A stretch of DNA of 64,000 nt, from the NCBI GenBank assembly GCA_008360955.1, contig LUCM01001708.1, positions 1-64,000 on the forward strand, read 5' to 3'. A program made the translations under genes and the position numbers. The first letter of the stretch is position 1; each line of letters opens with the position of its first letter. The DNA is from Fasciolopsis buskii. Taxonomy: Eukaryota; Platyhelminthes; Trematoda; Plagiorchiida; Fasciolidae. The notes under the pieces are model-generated. The model saw only the letters and a program-made list of their open reading frames with translations. It was not told where the DNA came from and did not search any database. Below are positions 57,001 to 64,000 of this stretch, piece after piece.

Positions 57001-59399
57001 TCTTCAGGAAAATTTTCGCCACTATTATTAGATAAGATAAGATAATGTATATTTCTCGATTTGCGAGATGCACGCGCAAGGCAAGATCAATTTTTCACAT
57101 AGAGGATGCACAGGAAATATGGACAATATGAATCGAAGTGACAGGGGTGAAAGCGACCTCTAGTGATTTAAGAGGTTTGTTTGTTTTTGTATATTTCTCG
57201 ACATACGACAGTCATGCGCAAGATAAAATCAAAATTAGGCCAGGAAGGTACAATGAAGAAATGGAAAACGGAAACCAAACGTACAATGCAATGTGGTTTC
57301 GCTCACAGGATCATAACAGGCAATGTGGATTTCTGAGCAGGGGGCTTTAATTCAAAGCTAGGTAATGGTTCGCAAAGATTTTTCTGTGGTTGCATTCCAG
57401 TCCTGCACTGCGAGTCATCTTATTTGAATGCAACAAAGGTGCGTATCGCGGGCGCAAAATATGGCTGGAGGGCAATGGCTGTCGCCGCCCGTTGGCCGGG
57501 GTACTCGATAATCAAGAGAGTTATAGGGTGGAGATGAATATCGGTATGGATGCGATTACGGAATAGAGATGAGCGAAAACTAGACTGGATATCAAAGAAG
57601 GCAGTATAAAACTCAAAAATTCTGAAGGCACAGACCGATTAAGCAAGGAGAGCGGCGACAATGGATGGGTATTGTGCCATCGTAATACTAATACATGAGG
57701 TTTGTTTCGAGCAATTTTGCGTTCATAACTTCAGCTTGGTGTAGAGATGAAGGTGGCGTTGGAAAAGAAGGAGAACCGGAGTCAAATGGGTCAATGTCTG
57801 GTGCACTCGTGTGAAGAACTGTTACCAGGAGCATCGGCATATTGCCTAATTCCGCGGATGAGAATAGAGGTTAATGAAAAACGACAGTCTTCAGCTGTTT
57901 TCGGGTGTCAATATGCATTGTGAACGTCAGTTCATATCAGATGCCAATAAAAATGCTGACCATTCGTGAGTCCTTTGTGTATGGATTTGTTAGAAGAATT
58001 TTGGGAAGGAGCGAGAGGAAGCCAGTACAAAGTGGTGCATGTGAACTTATGAGCTACAGTGCTGTTTGCCATAACAGTGCTAATGGGTGAGGCTGACCGA
58101 GTGCCGGCCACCCAACCTGAAAAACACCGTTAGAAGGTGAACGCAGGAGGTGTAATCCGCCAACCTAGTTGCACCCGCACACCGCTGCAGCCGAGCTGCC
58201 CGCCCGATGTGCGCCGGCCAAAGCGGTGGATATGACCGCGCTCCGCACTATTGCGGTGACGTTACTGTACTCGTGGTGTGGTGGAAGGAATTTGAGCATG
58301 GTATGGTAAGGGATACATCGTCTTTCCAGGATCGGAAAATCGCCAGAGCATTGGGGAATTGTTTCTATCCAAACAGGACTATAAGGTCTGGAAGAGAGAA
58401 AAAAGACGGATGGCAGTCTGGCCTAGCTGCCAGCTGCAGATTAAGAAGCGATCAATCTTACAGGCAGCTCAGAGAAAGAAGTTACTAGGGCGCGTAGTGC
58501 AATTCAAAATATACGGACGGTGACTGAGGAATCTGGGTTTTCCTTTTTATAGACATAAATATATACATATATATATACGTATTTAAATAGGTGGGCTGGC
58601 TAGTCTAGTGTGTGGATCGTCTGCGCTATGGGTAAACAGAATGAACCGGTATTTGGTAGGATCGTCTGCTCTGTGAGTAAGGAGAATTAGCTGGTATTTA
58701 ATAAGACGGACAGGGAGTAACTGCTGCTGATTTAAATAATGATCGAACTACAAAGATGGATGCAATAGAGATTGACTAAATTCCACTTGGTAATCAAGGA
58801 TCATATGTCGCTCTAGGGGGCCGTGCCTTTCGAAACAAGAAATGGTCAGGAGCCGGTAAGTATGGTTGATGTAGGCCGTCACTATGGGGAGAGAAGATGC
58901 CACATAGGACTCTATATTCGCGGCGATAGTTTAAAGTCTGAATTGGCCAAAATGGATAGATATCGATGAGGCATGATAAAGAGAGAATCCAAGACATTTG
59001 CCTTATTTCGTCTGGAGGGCATCATTTGGGTTCGTCCGAAACGGTGATTTCTACAGGCCAGTCATTTGCATGAAGAGAAGAGTTAATGAAAAGTAAGGGT
59101 GCGGGTGATAGCGAATGTTTGTTTTCGTTTTTTTAGAATACAGTTGCAGGTTATGGTTGCCACACCGTGTTGGCGACGGTGTTGGGATTAGTAAGGTGAG
59201 TGGGTGGGAGAGGGCTATGGGTGAGCTACCCTATACGCAGTNGGTTAATGGATAGGAAGTCAGAATATTTAGCGATAGGTACCATTTTCCAGGCAGAGGA
59301 ACGGCGAGTAGCATCTGACATGGAACTGCACGTAACAAAGTAGCATGCGCTGGTGTCGGAGCTCTGTTTGAAGTGGAAGAGACTAGGTTGATTCTTAGT
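57001..59399. other. No recognisable gene (about 2.4 kb)
   Basis: A 40-base motif beginning TGTATATTTCTCGA occurs twice (57045 and 57190), each followed within 30 bases by TGC-CGCAAG / ATGCGCAAG. This is a local diverged direct repeat. A GC-rich block lies at 58090-58260. A TA-rich tract (58555-58585) and a single N at 59242 are present. No protein family is recognised. Confidence 0.4.
58556..58586. repeat. TA-rich simple repeat
   Basis: Imperfect ATATATACATATATATATAC tract. Confidence 0.85.
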
Positions 59400-61590
59400 G
59401 ACATTAGTAGGGAGATTTACTATCCTTTCCGCAATGAACGAAAAGGTGACATTAAATGCACGCTCCACTTTAAAGGTTAAATATACCAGTGTTCTCCCAC
59501 TCTCGTCGAACTTTGACTTCATACTTATCACCGAGACATGGCCAAATAACCACACACCTGACAACGCCATAATAATTGCCGGCTATAAATCCTTCAGGAA
59601 AAGCCGTGAATCCCAGCACGGAGGTGGCTGCCTTATCTACGTCAGAGAATCTATACCAGCTACTTTTTGCCAGGATACCATGCCAAATACATCCAAGAGT
59701 GCGTCTGAGTTAGAGCTGAGATGGGCAATCAAAGCCTTCTTGTTGGATGCATCTACCTCCTTTCGAGTTCTTGCCAAAACGACTTTTTGAAGATAACACA
59801 ACAAATGAATACTGCTTCTGACTCAACAGGTCCCAAGTTTCTCGATGGAGATTTTATTGCACCTGATATAAACTGGTCCACGCTTTCCGCCCCAAATTAC
59901 TTGCTCTCTTTTCTTGAAAGCATCTTTCACGGCGGCTTGATCCAACACGTAACTAATCCAACAAGAAACCTCAATATTCTTGAATTAATATTTACGATAG
60001 GCTTAACCGACGTTCAAACGTCCACTGAATCTAGTCTACCTGGGTGTGATCATTTGCCTGTCAGCTGTTAATTTACATTTCCCTTCTTGAGTAATTGCGC
60101 CTTACCTAAACTAAGGTCGTATTTCAGAGCTGACTGGAATCGCCCGCCTACTCTAGTTCGTAATTCAAACTGGGACGCATTTTTTCTATCAACGGAAGTA
60201 TGACCGACCGTTGATCAGTTACACCCCAACCTGCACAAGCGCATGGATGCCATTTATCCGTCCCACACACTAAGCATGCCGCCCAAAAGAACTTATAGTG
60301 AACAAATAAACTGTAAACTCGCTAAACTCCAGCGGGCTTTTTCTAAGACCAGAGATTTTTTGTTGTTTCTGCTAATAAGTTGACTAACCGCAACTCTAGA
60401 ATTCCTACTGGGCCACAGAACAACACAGCAAGAACTGCAGGCTTTAGACCAGACGAACCCAAACGCGACACTGCCCAAACTGCTTAGACGCAGAACCACC
60501 CATTCCGGATCTTCAGCTACTCAGGTCCCGTATGTCATTCAAAACGACATTTATGCAAACAACGCACAGGAGATTGCAGAATCTTTTGGTGAATTCTTTG
60601 CATCCGCTCTGGTAGACGAAAACAATCCGTCTACCCCATGCCAACATCGCTTGACTACAGATTCGCGCTCAGAAATTGTATTTCCTTGGGATTACGTCGC
60701 CCAGCGCATGATAAAATCCATAATAAGCCACCCGAAAATTACTTCCGGCTGATTCCTAAATATGTCCATTGAATACCGCAACGTTCCGTCAAAATGGAAA
60801 GCCTCTTAATTTGGTCCCGTCCAAGAAGAGTTGCCTGAGCGTTATCACCAATGCCCTGAGCACCGGAAGGACAATTATTGCAATATTTATTTACACCCCT
60901 AAGAGAAATCAAACTTGGTAACCAAGTCATCTGAGTTAACTATCAAGTTCGCAACCTAGGCCAGTAATATTCCTGTACTTAAACGTTCCGGCGCATGATC
61001 TCAAACAAGCTGCGAAAACAAATGAGAGAACGGGGCTTATACACAAAACTCTGCAACAGAAAGAATGCAAGCTACACCTTTTTAAACCTAGGTCCGACCC
61101 ATTCTGAAGTACTGCTCTCTGGCCTATTCGAAAATGAGGCAGCGCGACAACTTGGTAATTGAAAACTCCCAACGTGCATTTACTAAACAACTGATTGGCT
61201 ACGCGGCAAGCCTAAATTATATGGATCGCTGAGAGTCTCTGAAATCCTCTGTGGTTCTGTCGCACAAGAGCAAATCTGGTGCTTCTTAACCATATCTTTA
61301 AAGGGCGCAGCTTCGTCTCCGCACCTTGTGTTAGAAACCCACTCATGTACTCTATCTGAAATTGGGGATCCATTAATACTCTCTCAATTCCGAAGAAATC
61401 CGTCAGAGCCTAATTCGTTAGTGTCAAGTATTCTTCCATATGGAACGAACTCCCCCAGCAGCTGCACACTTTATCACCACCATCTACTGCAATTAAGAAC
61501 CAAGTGCATAGGACAGTTACCGTGCTCCTTCTTATTCATCTACATCATCCATACTCACCTGAGGATCGATCGTATGTAACCGGATTGGGA
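59400..61590 (+). pseudogene. CR1-like non-LTR element: endonuclease, linker, thumb; palm deleted
   Basis: Endonuclease: FDFILITETWPNNHTPDNAI (59513) with the catalytic Glu in TETW, GGGCLIYVRESIPATF (59625), a frameshift near 59755, then LDGDFIAPDINW (59840), the GDFN position reading GDFI. Linker: INCKLAKLQRAFSKTRDFLL (60310), clearly like 49240. Then ASEFF-type IAESFGEFFASALVDE (60575). From about 60780 to 60960 the palm is missing. The thumb (VRPILKYC-like and AYSKMRQRDNLVIENSQRAF, 61080-61180) and a C-terminal tail follow. Related to the element at 49201. Confidence 0.82.
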
Positions 61591-62999
61591 TTCTGAGAAA
61601 CGCTTTGTTGTCACCGTTTCGTTCGTCGTGGAACATGAAATCTCCTTCCTCATGAAACAGAAACCAAGACGACATCTTGATTCCTTTGTTTCTCACTACC
61701 CATCGTTATCTCCTTGTCTTTTTTAGACATTTTCGGATTCCTGTCTCCCCCACCACCATGGTTCCAAGTGCAGTTGCTTAGGTTTCCCCATTGCGTTCAT
61801 TGCATTTGGATATCGTTTTTCTTTATCTCCGCAAAAATATCATATATCAAACCGCCTCGTCTCTAACACCCCCGACTTCAAACTGGGCTCCGACACTAGC
61901 GCGTGTCATCTGAATACGTGCAATTCCAAGTCCGATGCACCTCATCCCACTCCTGTCTTTACAAACGATTCCTTTCGCTCAATAATCTGGCTTCGTATCC
62001 ATAAACTTTATCGCTGCAACTGCATACAGGGTTGCTCAACTGCATCGCTCCCCCGTCTACTCCCCTAACCAATTCCAACAGAGTCGCCAAGACGATGTGG
62101 TATCCCCCTCGGCCACCGCCTTCGACCATTTCTTGTGCTTCAAAGGCGTGGTCTGTCGTAGTGCACTATAACCCATGATTCGTACACTGTGAATTTAGTC
62201 AGCCCCTAGTAAATACTCTGTATATTCTTGCCCGTTCCGTATTTACATTTACTGTCGTTTCTCACTGCCCGTCCCCCTAAGTACCGGTTTACCCCCCTTT
62301 ACTCACGAGCATAGACGATTCACACGCTAAATCAGCTTGTCCGCACTTTTGTTCGCACCCAGAAAACTGGATTGTTGACAACATCGGCCACAAGCCCACA
62401 TTTTAGGCTGCACTATACATTCTGGTGCTCCCTTACTGAGCCACCTCTTAATCCGCAGCTGGCAACTGGGCTAAACCGCCGCCATTTTATTCATTTTCCG
62501 GGCCGTTCTGTTTTGATATATCATACGTGTACCCTGCATTACAGCGCTCCCCACTGCCAGTTGTTCTCGTTGTTGTTTCTGGCAGCTCAGAGTGCTAATG
62601 CAGCACTTTTAGCAGAATGAGAATATTTTTCCTGGTTGAACGTATTCCCTAATTTTCTTCGAGCATCACAATTTGATTTCATCTTTAGCTGGCTATCCTG
62701 TCAGTATTTATCTCAAGCCTTGACTGCCACATTCTCAGCTCCAGCCTGGACCTATTTTAAACGCCTTCGTGCTGCTATCCACCTATTCTATCCGTCTTCC
62801 AATTTACTTTCAATAGCAAATTTGCCAATCAGCCTGTCTGTTTATTTATTTGCCTTCACGCTTCCGTACTTCTCGGCACCGTCCATTTGTCTTTTAGGAA
62901 GTTACCAAACTTTTAAGCACCTCATGGCACCCTCCGACGTTCTTGCTTTTGACTACTCCTACTACTACGCCTTCACCAGCCGAATCAAAGCGACGTCAC
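61591..62999. other. No recognisable gene (about 1.4 kb)
   Basis: Pyrimidine-rich on the plus strand. Frames of 82 and 124 codons (62372 and 62636) are rich in Leu, Ser, Phe and Tyr and look like translated pyrimidine tracts. It may be the 5' leader of the ORF1 remnant that follows. Confidence 0.4.
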
Positions 63000-63520
63000 C
63001 GCCCCCGTAGTACTCAGAAAACCCTTAAAAACCCCAAGTCCCACTAAAACGTGCTCAATCCCACTTTTTGACACATTTAGCAATTCTGGTTCCAATGCTG
63101 TGGATGTCTTAAACAGACTAAGGAACTTGGAACTCAAAGTCCAAAAGATCGAGGACTTGTCACTGAAATCATCCCCATTAGCCAGCCTAACCGACCCTTC
63201 CAATGACAATAATGCCAGCAATCTAGTTGCCACAGGACGCTTTTTGACTACGTAACTACAGAAGCTCACAAACTTATTGTGAATGCGAAGAACGCCGTCA
63301 ACTTTGATGTACCCGACCGCCTCCCACCGCCACTGGTCCAATCTACCATTCTTAGTGCTTGTATCATGACCCACCACCCCCGTCTGCGTTCTAGGCTCTG
63401 GAGAAAATCCCCCAAGAATAACTGTCCAGTTTTTTCAGTTTCGTGATGAACTTTCTGCTAAGGCGTTTATAGCAAACGAGGTGAACATTGCTAGCTAAAT
63501 GCCTCAGATAAATGTCATTT
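63000..63520 (+). pseudogene. CR1-like ORF1 copy 4, a different subfamily
   Basis: The plus strand reads DVLNRLRNLELKVQKIEDLS (63100), a coiled-coil-like stretch. After a stop near 63253 and a frame change it reads NAVNFDVPDRLPPPLVQSTI (63295) and CPVFFQFRDELSAKAFIANE (63425). These correspond to the AVILNIPDRQPLE and FPLLMRFQDGKVAREFLRKK blocks of copy 3. The Pro/Tyr-rich extension is absent. Confidence 0.65.
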
Positions 63521-64000
63521 TGTTCATTCTCCTGCCGTTTATTTCTGCTTAGATGCAAACATTTTTTTCATGCTCTGGCTACTGCGGTTTCGGCTGTCCT
63601 GTAATTATGCAATTCTGAACTAATAATATCTCGTTTCCGTTGCGTACACCCTATTAGTATTTCTTCCATTACCTTCCGAGTACACGCCCTGTATCACCCC
63701 TGTCTGGTTCCTTGAATTTTGCTTTTCTTGCCACACATTGCCTTTTCTTTCTAGTCTAACTCGTGTTTATTCCCAATACCCAGAAAACTTACCACCTTAG
63801 GAGAACTCCCGATGGCGTTATCGGTCCATTTTGGTCTGCTCTGTATATGGCGGCCCATGGGATGCACGACAATGACACCAAGTGATACTGGCGAGACGTC
63901 CTCGCTGGGCTGTAATCCCCCGCGTGGAAGTTCGTCACTATTCATTCTTTTAGAAAACACACGACTTGACGTACACATTATTAGCTTGGTTGTAGGCCCC
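63521..64000. other. No recognisable gene
   Basis: Nothing assignable at the right edge. Confidence 0.45.

Noticed and set aside
62636..63010. 124-codon plus-strand frame with hydrophobic stretches, possible membrane protein
   Set aside because: Composition follows a pyrimidine-rich tract; no start context or family, and it leads into an ORF1 remnant.

Overview
The window looks like part of a flatworm genome, most likely a digenean trematode (fluke). It has a split animal gene with canonical GT-AG introns. It is filled with old retroelements of kinds common in flukes: RTE-like and CR1-like non-LTR elements, a Ty3/gypsy element resembling the CsRn1 group of liver flukes, a BEL/Pao piece, and tRNA-derived short elements. 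Base composition is fairly balanced, which suits a liver fluke better than a schistosome. That placement is inference; no ribosomal or mitochondrial marker is present.

Only one host gene is recognisable. It is prolyl endopeptidase (prolyl oligopeptidase, S9A family), on the minus strand from about 30799 down to 4832. Fifteen coding exons can be joined with perfect phase into 694 codons. They cover the N-terminal segment, the seven-bladed propeller and the alpha/beta hydrolase domain, and the catalytic Ser, Asp and His are all present. Only the last exon, about 20 residues, was not found. Exons 2 to 5 are separated by very small introns (38, 53 and 57 bases). The other introns run from about 0.1 to 3.9 kb.

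Layout. 1-4.8 kb: downstream flank or last intron, holding two RTE copies, one of them a near-exact tandem duplicate joined across a single N. 4.8-30.8 kb: the peptidase gene; its introns carry RTE pieces on both strands, two LTR copies in opposite orientation (one a solo LTR with a 4-base target duplication), three tRNA-derived elements, and an inverted pair of non-LTR reverse transcriptase tails. 30.8-40.5 kb: upstream flank with no recognisable gene, a CTA microsatellite and one arm of an inverted repeat about 845 bases long. 40.5-64 kb: almost wall-to-wall degenerate retroelements, namely CR1-like ORF1 pieces (four), CR1-like endonuclease/reverse transcriptase pieces (three), one BEL/Pao integrase end, a Ty3/gypsy gag-RNaseH-integrase remnant, a second gypsy integrase piece, and the other inverted-repeat arm.

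The retroelements are broken by stops, frameshifts and deletions, so none looks autonomous. The most striking structural signal is repeated: several repeat pairs are identical, or nearly so, over a sharply bounded core, while their homologous flanks are much more diverged. The identical RTE copies even share the same internal stop codon. This points to gene conversion, recent segmental duplication or consensus collapse in the assembly, not to fresh transposition. I found no CRISPR, operon or obviously new molecular system.
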